The notes under the pieces are model-generated. The model worked only from the letters and a program-made list of their open reading frames with translations, made no database searches and had not been told where the DNA came from. A program made the position numbers and the translations under genes. A DNA stretch of 64,000 nucleotides from Paraburkholderia guartelaensis. GTDB lineage: Bacteria > Pseudomonadota > Gammaproteobacteria > Burkholderiales > Burkholderiaceae. Where the stretch lies: assembly GCF_004353905.1 (NCBI RefSeq), contig NZ_SMOD01000019.1:95321-159320 (forward strand), in the 5' to 3' direction. Positions 1 to 7,697 of the stretch are shown here, piece by piece. Every line of letters starts with the position of its first letter. The stretch's first letter is position 1.

Positions 1-402
1 ATCGGAGGTGAGCTTGTGCGCCGTGGCCAGGCGATCGACTTCGACCGTGAAGCTGCTCGCCACGGCGTTCTTGCCGGCCACCGCGCTCAAGCCTTTGTCC
101 TTCTCGCTGGCCGTGGCGGTGAAGCGTTGCAGCGCGGCGCCGTCCTTGAACGGCGTGAGTGCTGTCTGGAGCGAAGCGAGCGCCGACTTCAGCGTGCCGA
201 GCGCAGATAGCGTCGTGTTGCTGGCGGTCTGCTTCGCGCTGAGGATGGCGCTTGGCCCCGCGATCTTCGCGTTGACGAGCGCCTTGACGAGCTGGTTGAC
301 GTCGAGTGCAGAGTTGGTCGCGCCGCTGATGATCGACTGGGCGGCGTCGCTCAGCGCGCTGTTCGCGCTGGCGGTCGTGGTGTTCGTGATCGTGCTTGCC
401 AT
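1..402 (-). CDS. fliD: Flagellar hook-associated protein 2 (filament cap), N-terminal part
   Basis: Partial gene: it starts at ATG 400-402 and runs off the left edge after 134 residues, still in frame. FliD forms the cap under which flagellin polymerises at the filament tip. The visible part is the typical FliD N-terminus: a Thr/Ser/Ala-rich disordered start, then a LDVNQLVKALV segment followed by a heptad-like helix (TTLSALGTLKSALASLQTAL) that matches the FliD_N coiled coil, then an AVASSF-TVEV-LATAHKL strand region. A FliA-type promoter lies just upstream. The C-terminal domains are outside the window, so integrity cannot be judged. Confidence 0.9.
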   Translation of the reverse strand, partial: MASTITNTTTASANSALSDAAQSIISGATNSALDVNQLVKALVNAKIAGPSAILSAKQTASNTTLSALGTLKSALASLQTALTPFKDGAALQRFTATASEKDKGLSAVAGKNAVASSFTVEVDRLATAHKLTSD

Positions 403-467
403 GAAAGAAGTCCGTTCGTTCTGGTGCGTCGAGTCGACGGAACGCGCAAATGCGCGGCCATGCTTTC

Positions 468-494
468 ATTACGGCAAGCTTTCATGAAACTTTA
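468..494 (-). promoter_or_regulatory. Sigma-28 (FliA) promoter for fliD
   Basis: Read on the minus strand: TAAA, 15 bases, GCCGTAAT. The flagellar sigma-28 consensus is TAAA-N15-GCCGATAA, so the -35 is exact, the spacer is exact and the -10 differs only at its end. It lies 66 bases upstream of the fliD start, as expected for a late flagellar gene. The same stretch has three copies of CTTTCAT/ATGAAAG whose role is unclear. Confidence 0.75.
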
Positions 495-559
495 TGAAAG
501 AATCGAAAAGATTTTGAAAAATACGCGATCGGCACTTTGGATGCGGGCGGCCGCCCGCT

Positions 560-1153
560 TCAACGGTGCTCGGGGAAGCCCGAGCGGCCTTGCGTGAGGT
601 CGGTCAGCGTGAGGCGCGCGGCGTCCACGGCGGTGGCGGGCAGCTGGATCGTGAGGCGGACCGTCATGGCGTACAGGCTCTCCACGAGCGTGAACTGCTC
701 CTGGTCGATCCAGTGGCGCACGCGGGTTTCGTCGGGATAGCCGAGTTCGACCGTGAGGCGCGCCTGCGCGATGCGCTCGACGCGCTCGGCCCCCTGCAGG
801 GCGCTGGCAATGGCGTCGGTATAGGCGCGCACGAGGCCGCCCGCGCCGAGCTTCACGCCGCCGTAGTAGCGCACCACGGCGGCGAGCACGCCGTCCAGGT
901 CGTGATGGCGAAGCACTTCGAGGATCGGGCGCCCGGCGGTGCCGGAGGGCTCGCCGTCGTCGGACATGCCGGACTGGCCGCCCGCTAGCAGCGCCCAGCA
1001 AACGTGCGTGGCGGTGGGATGTTCGTCGCGCAGGCGGCGGATTTCAGCCATGGCCGCTTCGCGGTCGGCAACAGGAATGGCGTGCGCGATGAAGCGGCTC
1101 TTGCGGATATCGAGTTCCGCGGTGACGGGATGGGCGAGCGTGAAAGTTGGCAC
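560..1153 (-). CDS. yigZ: YigZ / IMPACT family protein
   Basis: 197 residues, the usual length of the bacterial YigZ (UPF0029) family. The signature block is present: KSRFIAHA near the start, then H-CWA, DDGEPSGTAGRPIL and VVRYYGGVKLGAGGLVRAY, followed by the smaller C-terminal DUF1949-type domain. Members are soluble and related to eukaryotic IMPACT, which modulates GCN2; the bacterial role is not settled. Translation starts at GTG 1151-1153 with no clear Shine-Dalgarno site. It stands alone, 157 bases from fliD. Confidence 0.93.
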   Translation of the reverse strand: MPTFTLAHPVTAELDIRKSRFIAHAIPVADREAAMAEIRRLRDEHPTATHVCWALLAGGQSGMSDDGEPSGTAGRPILEVLRHHDLDGVLAAVVRYYGGVKLGAGGLVRAYTDAIASALQGAERVERIAQARLTVELGYPDETRVRHWIDQEQFTLVESLYAMTVRLTIQLPATAVDAARLTLTDLTQGRSGFPEHR

Positions 1154-1421
1154 AAGCGGGGTGGCACTGCAGGCGAAACCCCCATGTTAACCGATGCTCA
1201 TGGGCCGGCTTTCGACGTCCGTCCCCATATCTTGCCAGTTTGCGTAATGGTTCTTTGCGTCAGATGCTAGTGACGCCCCGGCCTTCAGCCCGGATAATGC
1301 ACGGCATGACGGATCTAGCTCTGGCTGGAGCGAAGCCGAACTCCTCATTCGGTGATCCGTCATAGTTCTTTCTCTCGCGGCGCCGTTCCGGCCGACGCGA
1401 TTCTCCAGAAGCACAGAAGCC

Positions 1422-1457
1422 AAAAAAATCCCCGGTCGGACTGTGTCACGACCGGGG
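1422..1457 (-). terminator. Rho-independent terminator (minus strand)
   Basis: Perfect 9-bp stem CCCCGGTCG / CGACCGGGG (1430-1438 with 1449-1457), 10-base loop, followed on the minus strand by seven T (1422-1428). No protein gene is visible directly upstream of it. Confidence 0.75.
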
Positions 1458-1525
1458 GTCACAAGGCTCGCCTGTTCTCAAGAGGCAATCCCACCTTACG
1501 TCCGCAAAATTGCGTCCGCAATCGG

Positions 1526-1551
1526 AAAAAAAACCTGGTGCGCCTGGCACC
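1526..1551 (-). terminator. Weaker intrinsic terminator (minus strand)
   Basis: Stem GGTGC / GCACC (1537-1541 with 1547-1551), loop of five, with eight T on the minus strand at 1526-1533. An alternative GCGCC / GGCGC pairing overlaps it. It sits between two stronger terminators of the same orientation. Confidence 0.45.
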
Positions 1552-1581
1552 CGAAGGGCGCTAGTGTTCTCATTCGCGCGC

Positions 1582-1610
1582 AAAAAAAATCCCGGCCATC
1601 TCTGGCCGGG
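1582..1610 (-). terminator. Rho-independent terminator (minus strand)
   Basis: Stem CCCGGCCA / TGGCCGGG (1591-1598 with 1603-1610), four-base loop, then eight T on the minus strand (1582-1589). The hairpin is nested inside a longer inverted repeat, TTCTCATT at 1567-1574 against AATGAGAA at 1612-1619. Confidence 0.75.
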
Positions 1611-1852
1611 CAATGAGAATACACCGTGCGCTCCGGGGAACGAAACGCCCATCAACGTTACCCGCGGGGCGTGCGGGCGGCAACACTTCCGCATTACCTG
1701 CAATTACTGACGTCTGCCTTTCTTGCCGCGCCCAGCGTGCGGCATGGCAGGCCGGATTCGCCGTGTGGCGGGCCTTTCCGTCAAATTGATTCGCATGCCG
1801 AATGATATCAGGGCAAGCGCACGCGCATGGCGAAGTAAGGCGCCGAAATGCG

Positions 1853-1888
1853 CCGAGGCCGGTCTCCCTTGGGGAAGACCGGCCTCGG
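1853..1888 (-). terminator. Strong hairpin after the His-rich secreted protein gene
   Basis: 13-bp perfect stem, CCGAGGCCGGTCT (1853-1865) with AGACCGGCCTCGG (1876-1888), lying 60 bases past the stop of the gene at 1949-2266. There is no T run, so it may stabilise or process the 3' end rather than stop transcription alone. Confidence 0.5.
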
Positions 1889-1948
1889 TGTGCCGCTTCA
1901 GCCGCCTTCGGCGAAGGCGGCCCTTAGATCACGCGTGCGTCACGCGGA

Positions 1949-2266
1949 TCAGTAACGCGGCGGGGGCGGCGGACGATGGTCGTCGTCGCGGTAGTGCGGG
2001 GGGCCCGGATCGCGCGGGTGATGGTGCATCCACTCGTCGTGTTCCCAATAGCGGTGGCCGTCGTAATAACGGTTGTCGTGCCAGCCGATCGAGACGTGCG
2101 CGTCCACCGGCATCATGTGCGGTTGACCGTATTGCGGCGCCGATTCGGCACGCAGCCCATACGGTGCGGATTGAGCGAAGGCGCTCGATGCGCCCATCAA
2201 TGCGCCGCCGGCGATCAGTGCTGCGGCGATGGCGCGGGCGGGGGTCTTCCAGCTCTTCGTGTTCAT
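1949..2266 (-). CDS. Small secreted His/Pro-rich protein
   Basis: 105 residues. The first 31 form a signal peptide: Lys/Arg start, hydrophobic AIAAALIAGGALMGASS core and an AFAQ cleavage site. The mature part is dense in His, Asp, Tyr and Pro, with clusters HDNRYYDGHRYWEHDEWMHHH and a C-terminal run of five prolines. It resembles short periplasmic proteins of Burkholderia with no assigned function. The His/Asp density suggests metal binding, which is inference only. A strong GAGGAGG ribosome site precedes ATG 2264-2266. Monocistronic, with a hairpin after the stop. Confidence 0.8.
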   Translation of the reverse strand: MNTKSWKTPARAIAAALIAGGALMGASSAFAQSAPYGLRAESAPQYGQPHMMPVDAHVSIGWHDNRYYDGHRYWEHDEWMHHHPRDPGPPHYRDDDHRPPPPPRY

Positions 2267-2408
2267 GAGTTACCTCCTCGTTGGTTGCGTCGTCAGTCAC
2301 GCGGCATCGGGATGCCTTTGTGTTGCGACCACGGTTCAAAGCTTATCGGCCTGGAGCGGAGGAAAACGTGACCACTTGTAAGCTTTCGTTTCATACGATT
2401 CTTCATGC

Positions 2409-2433
2409 AAAAAAAGCCGATCTAACACTCGGC
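2409..2433 (-). terminator. Probable terminator of the acyl-CoA ligase transcript
   Basis: Minus-strand stem GCCGA / TCGGC (2416-2420 with 2429-2433), eight-base loop, then seven T (2409-2415). It lies about 145 bases beyond the stop of the ligase gene at 2578. The stem is short, so strength is uncertain. Confidence 0.45.
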
Positions 2434-2511
2434 CCTTGATGCAAAAAGGATTAAGCGCCACACCTGACAATCGGGAACAAGCCGTAGGGGGTCGGGTTGT
2501 CAACTGACGTT

Positions 2512-2541
2512 ACATTCGGGCGACGTGGGCCGCCCGAATGT
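2512..2541. repeat. 11-bp inverted repeat downstream of the ligase gene
   Basis: ACATTCGGGCG (2512-2522) and CGCCCGAATGT (2531-2541) with an eight-base loop, 37 bases after the ligase stop. No T run follows on either strand. Likely a 3'-end stabilising hairpin. The remainder of the gap from 2267 to 2577 shows no gene. Confidence 0.5.
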
Positions 2542-2577
2542 GTCACGTGTACCGGCCAGCAGGTCACACTGTCGTTC

Positions 2578-4248
2578 TTACCGAGGTGTTTTCGGCGCGG
2601 GTTGTGAGCCAGCCACGTCGATCGCGCTTTGCGAACCTAGTTGCGCGCGCAACTCATATTTCTGGATCTTGCCCGTTGCGGTGCGCGGCAGTTCGCCGAA
2701 TCGCACGGCGCGCGGCACCTTGAAGTGTGCGAGAAAGAGACGGCAGTGCGCGATGATTTCCTCGGCCGTGGCGCTCGCGCCGGGCCGCAGTTCGACGAAC
2801 GCGCAAGGCACTTCGCCCCACTTCGGGTCGGGCATCGCCACGACGGCGGCGAGCGCGACGGCCGGATGGCGATACAGCGTGTCTTCCACCTCGATGCTCG
2901 AAATGTTCTCGCCGCCCGAGATGATGATGTCCTTGCTGCGGTCGGTAATGCGCACGTAGCCGTCGGGCGTCATCACGCCGAGGTCGCCCGTGTGGAACCA
3001 CCCGCCGCGGAACGCGTCTTCGGTCGCGCGTTCGTTCTTCAAATAGCCCTTCATGCAGATGTTGCCGCGGAACATGATCTCGCCGAGCGTTTCGCCGTCG
3101 GCGGGCACGGGCTCCATCGTCTGCGCATTGCGCACGCTCACGCCGCTTTGCAGGTGATAGCGCACGCCCTGGCGAGCGGCGAGTCGCGCCTGTTCCTCGT
3201 CGGGCAGCGACTGCCAGCGCGCCTGCACCGCACACACGGCAGCGGGGCCATACACCTCGGTCAGACCATAGACATGCGTGAGTTCGATACCGATCGCCTT
3301 CATCTTCGCGATCACGGCCGGTGCGGGCGGCGCGCCTGCCACCATCGTGCACACCGTGTGCGTGATGCCTTCGCGATACTCGGCGGGGGCGTCGGCGAGC
3401 GCGCCCTGAACGATGGGCGCGCCGCAATAGTGCGTGACGCGCTCGCTGCGAATGAGGTCGAACACGAGCTTCGCGTCGAATTTGCGCAGGCACACATTCA
3501 CGCCCGCGCGCGCGGCGACGGTCCACGCAAAGCACCAGCCGTTGCAGTGAAAGAGCGGCAGCGTCCAGAGGTACACGGCGTGCTTGGGCATGTCCCATTC
3601 GAGGATGTTGCTCACTGCGTTGAGGTACGCGCCGCGATGGTGATAGACCACGCCCTTGGGGTCGCCCGTCGTGCCCGAAGTGTAGTTCAGCGCAATGGCG
3701 TCCCATTCGTTGCGCGGCGGCTCCCAGACGAAGTCGGGATCGCCTTGTTCGAGGAACGCCTCGTAGTCGATTGCGCGCGGGAAGTACTCAGGGTCTGCGG
3801 GCGCGATATCGGCCACGCTGATGATCTTGAGGTTGGGGAATTCGAGTGCCGCGCGCTGCGCGAGCGCCGCGAATTCGGTATCGACGATCAACGCCTTCGC
3901 TTCGCCATGGCGCAGCATGAACAGCATCGTTGCGACATCGAGTCGCGTATTGAGGGTGTTGAGCACCGCGCCGAGCATGGGCACGCCGAAGTGCGCCTCG
4001 ACCATCGCGGGGATGTTGGGCAGGAGCGCCGCCACCGTGTCGCCGCGGCCGATGCCCGCCTGTGTCAGCGCGCTCGCGAGCCGCCGCGTGCGCGCATAGG
4101 TTTCGCGCCAGTTGCGGCGGACGTCGCCGTGGACCACCGCCAGGCGGTCGCCATAGACTTCGGCGGCGCGAGCGATGAAATCGATCGGCGTGAGCGGCAC
4201 ATAATTGGCTTCGCGTTGCGCGAGCCCTTCTTCGAACGGGTGCAACAT
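2578..4248 (-). CDS. Acyl-CoA synthetase (AMP-forming), DmdB/AlkK type
   Basis: 556 residues. Activates a carboxylic acid via an acyl-adenylate to its CoA thioester. Motifs of the ANL superfamily are all present: the phosphate-binding loop YTSGTTGDPKGV, the A5-like GLTEVYGP, TGDLGVMTPDGYVRI, DRSKDIIISGGENIS and the C-terminal catalytic Lys in RTATGKIQKYELR. The N-terminus (HPFEEGLAQREANYVPLTP) is that of medium-chain / methylmercaptopropionate ligases, so a short or medium acid is the likely substrate. The frame extends to 4287, but ATG 4248 is chosen because GGAG lies eight bases before it. The divergent Crp/Fnr gene 197 bases away is a plausible regulator. Confidence 0.9.
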   Translation of the reverse strand: MLHPFEEGLAQREANYVPLTPIDFIARAAEVYGDRLAVVHGDVRRNWRETYARTRRLASALTQAGIGRGDTVAALLPNIPAMVEAHFGVPMLGAVLNTLNTRLDVATMLFMLRHGEAKALIVDTEFAALAQRAALEFPNLKIISVADIAPADPEYFPRAIDYEAFLEQGDPDFVWEPPRNEWDAIALNYTSGTTGDPKGVVYHHRGAYLNAVSNILEWDMPKHAVYLWTLPLFHCNGWCFAWTVAARAGVNVCLRKFDAKLVFDLIRSERVTHYCGAPIVQGALADAPAEYREGITHTVCTMVAGAPPAPAVIAKMKAIGIELTHVYGLTEVYGPAAVCAVQARWQSLPDEEQARLAARQGVRYHLQSGVSVRNAQTMEPVPADGETLGEIMFRGNICMKGYLKNERATEDAFRGGWFHTGDLGVMTPDGYVRITDRSKDIIISGGENISSIEVEDTLYRHPAVALAAVVAMPDPKWGEVPCAFVELRPGASATAEEIIAHCRLFLAHFKVPRAVRFGELPRTATGKIQKYELRAQLGSQSAIDVAGSQPAPKTPR

Positions 4249-4444
4249 GGCGGTGTCTCCAGTGTCGATCGCCGATGCCGGCCTCAAGCCGCGCCGCGGT
4301 CAGTCGAAGGTTTGTAGGTATGATTCGCGCTACCGTAGCAGGGCCGCGCACGCCAGTCTGTCGCCGGCGCGACAGAGCGGGCCGCGACGCACGATCCGCT
4401 CGACAAGATCGACCCAAAGATTGACCTAACCCCAGGAAAGCGCG

Positions 4445-5212
4445 ATGTCGCAATCCATTATGCCCCCGGATGGGACACCGCCCGCCCGCGATTCATGGCG
4501 CGAAGGCGAGCGCATCGACGCCGCAAACGCCGCGCGCCTGGCGGCGCTATTCGAGCGGTGCGCTTGGTTCCGCGCGCTCGCGCCCGAGCATCGCGAGTGG
4601 GTGCTGGCGTCCTCGCATGCGCAGGGCTATGCCGCGGGCGCGATCGTCGCCGCGCGCGAAGCGCCCTCCGACTGGTGGCTCGGCGTGAGTTCCGGCCTCG
4701 TGAAGCTGGCGATCTTCAACGCTTCGGGGCGCGGCTGCACGTTCTCGGGCGTGCCGCACGGCGGCTGGTTCGGCGAGGGGAGCGTGATCAAGCGCGAGCC
4801 GCGCAAGTACGACGTGATCGCGCTGCAGCCGTCGCTCGTGATGGCCGTCGCCACCGATACGTTCCACCGGCTCATGGACAGCAGCCTGCCGTTCAACCGC
4901 TTCGTGATCCATCAGCTCAACAATCGCATGGGCGAATTCATCGCGTTGATCCAGAACAGCCGCTTGCTCGACGTGGATGCACGCGTTGCGCAGTCGCTCG
5001 CGCAGATGTTCAATCCCTATCTTTATCCCGAGACGGGGCGTGCGCTCGACATCTCCCAGGAGGAGATCGGCATGCTGGCGGGCGCGTCGCGTCAACGGAT
5101 CAACCAGGCGCTGCAGACGCTCGAGCGCGAGGGGCTCGTCGCGCTCTCGTACAACCGCGTGGACGTGCTCGATCTCGACGGGCTGCGCGCGTTTGGCCGC
5201 GACCAGATCTGA
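4445..5212 (+). CDS. Crp/Fnr family transcriptional regulator
   Basis: 255 residues. An N-terminal cyclic-nucleotide-type beta barrel (about 35-150, with a GGWFGEGSVI loop) is followed by a long dimer helix and a C-terminal winged helix-turn-helix (LDISQEEIGMLAGASRQRINQALQ, about 200-225). It has no N-terminal cysteine set, so it is not an Fnr-type iron-sulphur sensor. AGGAAAG precedes ATG 4445. Divergent from the acyl-CoA ligase, which suggests local control of that gene; the ligand is unknown. Confidence 0.9.
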   Translation: MSQSIMPPDGTPPARDSWREGERIDAANAARLAALFERCAWFRALAPEHREWVLASSHAQGYAAGAIVAAREAPSDWWLGVSSGLVKLAIFNASGRGCTFSGVPHGGWFGEGSVIKREPRKYDVIALQPSLVMAVATDTFHRLMDSSLPFNRFVIHQLNNRMGEFIALIQNSRLLDVDARVAQSLAQMFNPYLYPETGRALDISQEEIGMLAGASRQRINQALQTLEREGLVALSYNRVDVLDLDGLRAFGRDQI

Positions 5213-5331
5213 GGATCGCAGAACTCCTTATCAATCTTGCGGGGAATAGAAGACTCTCTCCTCCGCGAGCCGGTTTTTAGGCGTGGCCGTGCTGCGTAGA
5301 CTTTGCTCATCGAATACATACGGAGAGCAAG

Positions 5332-5685
5332 GTGAAAAACGCAATGCTGCGCGCGGCGCTGGTGTCGATGATGGCGATCGTTCCGGCGGTGCCGTTTGCC
5401 CAATCCGCCGACACGCACAACGGCCCGGTAACGCGCGCCCAGGTGCTTCAGGAATTGGTCGATCTGGAGTCGGTGGGGTACAACCCGGCTTCGGCGAACG
5501 ACGCCACTTATCCGGAAGATGTGCAGCGCGCCATGGGCCGGCTTGCCGAAAAGCGCGCCAACGAAGCGCGCGTGGCGCAGGAGCAGGTCGCGCAATCGGG
5601 CTACGGCGCATCGCCCGCGCCCAATACAGAAGCAGGCGCGCCCGCCGCGTCAGGCAGTGAACCGCCCGCTTATCGCCACCATTGA
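5332..5685 (+). CDS. DUF4148 domain secreted protein
   Basis: 117 residues starting at GTG 5332 (GGAG eight bases before); an ATG four codons later is the alternative. Signal peptide of about 24 residues ending PFAQ. The mature part has the DUF4148 pattern TRAQVLQELVDLESVGYNPA then YPEDVQRAMGRL, followed by a low-complexity Ala/Pro/Gly tail. This family is very abundant in Burkholderia and has no known function. It ends eight bases from the convergent transpeptidase gene. Confidence 0.85.
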   Translation: MKNAMLRAALVSMMAIVPAVPFAQSADTHNGPVTRAQVLQELVDLESVGYNPASANDATYPEDVQRAMGRLAEKRANEARVAQEQVAQSGYGASPAPNTEAGAPAASGSEPPAYRHH

Positions 5686-5693
5686 TTGAGGCG

Positions 5694-7478
5694 CTAGCCG
5701 CGCCCTGAGCCGGCCTGGGTGCCGTTGGCACCCTTGGCGTTCTCGGGCCCGGCCGCGACATCGGGCGGCACGCCGAGCAACTGGAGCGTGCCCGCCGTCA
5801 CACCCGAGAACACCGGTCCCGCGACTGTGCCGCCGTAGAACGCCTTGCCCGCCGGATCGTCGATCATGACCGCGACGATCACGCGCGGCGCGCTCATCGG
5901 CGCCATGCCGACGAATAGCGCCCGATAACGGTTCTTCGCGTAGCCCGCGCCGATCTGCTTGCGCGCGGTGCCGGTCTTGCCGCCCACCCGATAGCCTTCA
6001 ACATTGGCGGCGCGCCCCGTGCCGCCGTCGCTCGTCGCCATTTCCAGCATTTTGCGCATGGCGGCTGCCGTGGCCGGTGTCGTGATCGCGCGTTCCGCAG
6101 ACGCAGTTGAACTGGCCGCATCGCCTGGCGCTTCGCGCAGCAGCATGGCCGGATGCAGCTTGCCGTCGCCGGCGTAGGCCGTGTAGATCTGCGCCATCTG
6201 CAACAGCGAAGTGGAAAGGCCGTAGCCGTATGCCATCGTCGCCTGCTCGATGGGGCGCCAGCGCGCCCATGGACGCACGCGGCCAGGCGCCGCGCCAGGG
6301 AACGTGACGCCGGGCCGCTGCCCGAGCCCGTACTCCTGATACTTGTCCCAGATCGTTTCTGCGGGAAGATTCAGTGCGAGCTTGGCGAGTGCGATGTTGC
6401 TCGACTTCTGGATCGCCTCCGCCACCGTCATGCGGCCGTGATTCGAGGTGTCGTGGATCGTCGCGAGGCCAATGCGGTACGTGCCCGGCGAGGTGTCGAT
6501 GAGCGTGTTCGCGTTGACCTTGTGCAGGTCCATGGCCAGCGAAACGACCACGGGCTTGATGGTCGAGCCGGGCTCGAACGTGTCGACCACGGCGCGGTTG
6601 CGCAACTGCTTGCCCGTGAGCCGCGTGCGGTCGTTCGGGTCGAACGACGGCCAGTTCGCGAGCGCGAGGATTTCGCCGTTCTGGGCGTCGAGCACGACGA
6701 CGCTGCCCGCTTCCGCATGATTCTTCGCCACAGCGGCCTTGAGCTGCGTGTACGCGAGTTGCTGCACGCGGCGGTCGATGGTGAGCTGCACGGTGTCGCC
6801 GTTGCGCGGCTGCACGCGCTCGCTCGGCTCCGAAATGACGCGCCCGAGCCGGTCGCGGATCACCTCGCGCTGGCCCGGCGTGCCGCGCAGGCGCGCGTTC
6901 GCGGCAAGCTCCACGCCTTCCTGGCCGGCGTCTTCGATGTCGGTGAAACCCACCACGTGCGCCGCCGATTCGCCTTCGGGGTAATAGCGCTTCGAGTCGG
7001 CGATCAGGGTGATGCCGCCCATGCCCATCTCGTCGATGTGCGCGGCGGTTTCGGCGTCGACCTGACGCTTGAGCAGCACGAAAGAGCGGTCGCCGGCAAC
7101 GCGCCGGTCCATTTCCGCGAGCGGCATGTCGAGCAGACGCGCGAGCGGCGCGTGCGCGGCGGCGTCAAGGAGCCGCGGATTCACCCAGACTTCGAAGGTC
7201 GCGAGGCTCACGGCCAGCAGCGCGCCGTTGCGGTCGACGATGCGCCCGCGCATGGCGTCGAGCTCCAGCGTGCGCTGGTAGCGCTTTTGGCCCTGCTTCA
7301 CGTAAAAGCCGTGATTGGCGACCTGAATCCAGAACGCGCGCCCGGCCAGCGCTGCAAAGGCCGCGAACGTGATGAACACGATGAACTTTGAGCGCCACGC
7401 GGGCAGGCGCGGTGCAAGCATCGGGTGACGGGTCGCGGTTGCGTGCGGGTCGCGCGGCGGTTTCCTGGAGCGGATCAT
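5694..7478 (-). CDS. Peptidoglycan D,D-transpeptidase, FtsI/PBP3 type (stand-alone paralogue)
   Basis: 594 residues from ATG 7478 (a TTG two codons earlier is possible; no clear ribosome site). Cytoplasmic tail, one membrane helix (about 33-52), PBP dimer domain with MRGRIVDRNGALLAVS, then the transpeptidase domain with all three active-site motifs: STIK (EPGSTIKPV), SSN (IQKSSNIAL) and KTGT (VGGKTGTARKQ). It cross-links septal peptidoglycan in the periplasm. In Burkholderia the essential ftsI sits in the mraZ-ftsZ division cluster; none of those genes is nearby, so this is probably a second copy with a specialised role. No beta-lactamase or regulator is adjacent. Confidence 0.88.
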   Translation of the reverse strand: MIRSRKPPRDPHATATRHPMLAPRLPAWRSKFIVFITFAAFAALAGRAFWIQVANHGFYVKQGQKRYQRTLELDAMRGRIVDRNGALLAVSLATFEVWVNPRLLDAAAHAPLARLLDMPLAEMDRRVAGDRSFVLLKRQVDAETAAHIDEMGMGGITLIADSKRYYPEGESAAHVVGFTDIEDAGQEGVELAANARLRGTPGQREVIRDRLGRVISEPSERVQPRNGDTVQLTIDRRVQQLAYTQLKAAVAKNHAEAGSVVVLDAQNGEILALANWPSFDPNDRTRLTGKQLRNRAVVDTFEPGSTIKPVVVSLAMDLHKVNANTLIDTSPGTYRIGLATIHDTSNHGRMTVAEAIQKSSNIALAKLALNLPAETIWDKYQEYGLGQRPGVTFPGAAPGRVRPWARWRPIEQATMAYGYGLSTSLLQMAQIYTAYAGDGKLHPAMLLREAPGDAASSTASAERAITTPATAAAMRKMLEMATSDGGTGRAANVEGYRVGGKTGTARKQIGAGYAKNRYRALFVGMAPMSAPRVIVAVMIDDPAGKAFYGGTVAGPVFSGVTAGTLQLLGVPPDVAAGPENAKGANGTQAGSGRG

Positions 7479-7633
7479 CGGCAAGGCGGGGTGGCTGGCA
7501 GAGTCATATTGTAAACATGATGTAATTTAAATGAAATGATAGGTGCGCAAGGTCGCAAGGCAATCGGGCGTGCGTTGCGTGCCGTCATGCGGCGCGAGCG
7601 GTGCAGGGGAGCGGGCGAGGCGCAAAGCGAAAC

Positions 7634-7651
7634 GGGCCGCGAATGCGGCCC
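7634..7651 (-). terminator. Probable terminator of the chemoreceptor gene
   Basis: Stem GGGCCGC / GCGGCCC with a four-base loop (7634-7640, 7645-7651), 47 bases past the chemoreceptor stop on the minus strand and followed there by a moderately T-rich stretch. Confidence 0.5.
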
Positions 7652-7697
7652 GGCGGGTAGACAGGCAAACCGGCGTCGAGCCGGTATGGCGAGAGCG

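Larger units (their letters stand above)
1154..1948. other. Gene-free but structured intergenic region
   Basis: No convincing protein gene on either strand; the open frames here have no family features. The stretch holds a 10-bp inverted repeat, ATGACGGATC at about 1308-1317 against GATCCGTCAT at about 1354-1363, and three minus-strand hairpins each followed by a long T run (1422-1457, 1526-1551, 1582-1610). Spaced terminators without an ORF suggest one or more small RNAs read on the minus strand, but no promoter could be assigned with confidence. Confidence 0.5.

Noticed and set aside
1187..1462. Protein gene in the intergenic stretch
   Set aside because: The frame has no ribosome site, no recognisable domain, and runs through a terminator hairpin.
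2641..4317. Long open frame on the plus strand opposite the acyl-CoA ligase
   Set aside because: Arg/His/Ala-rich translation with no motif; produced by the high third-position GC of the real gene on the other strand. The same applies to 6153-7391, 7536-9425, 9594-11381, 11324-12694, 21361-22908 and 25396-26982.
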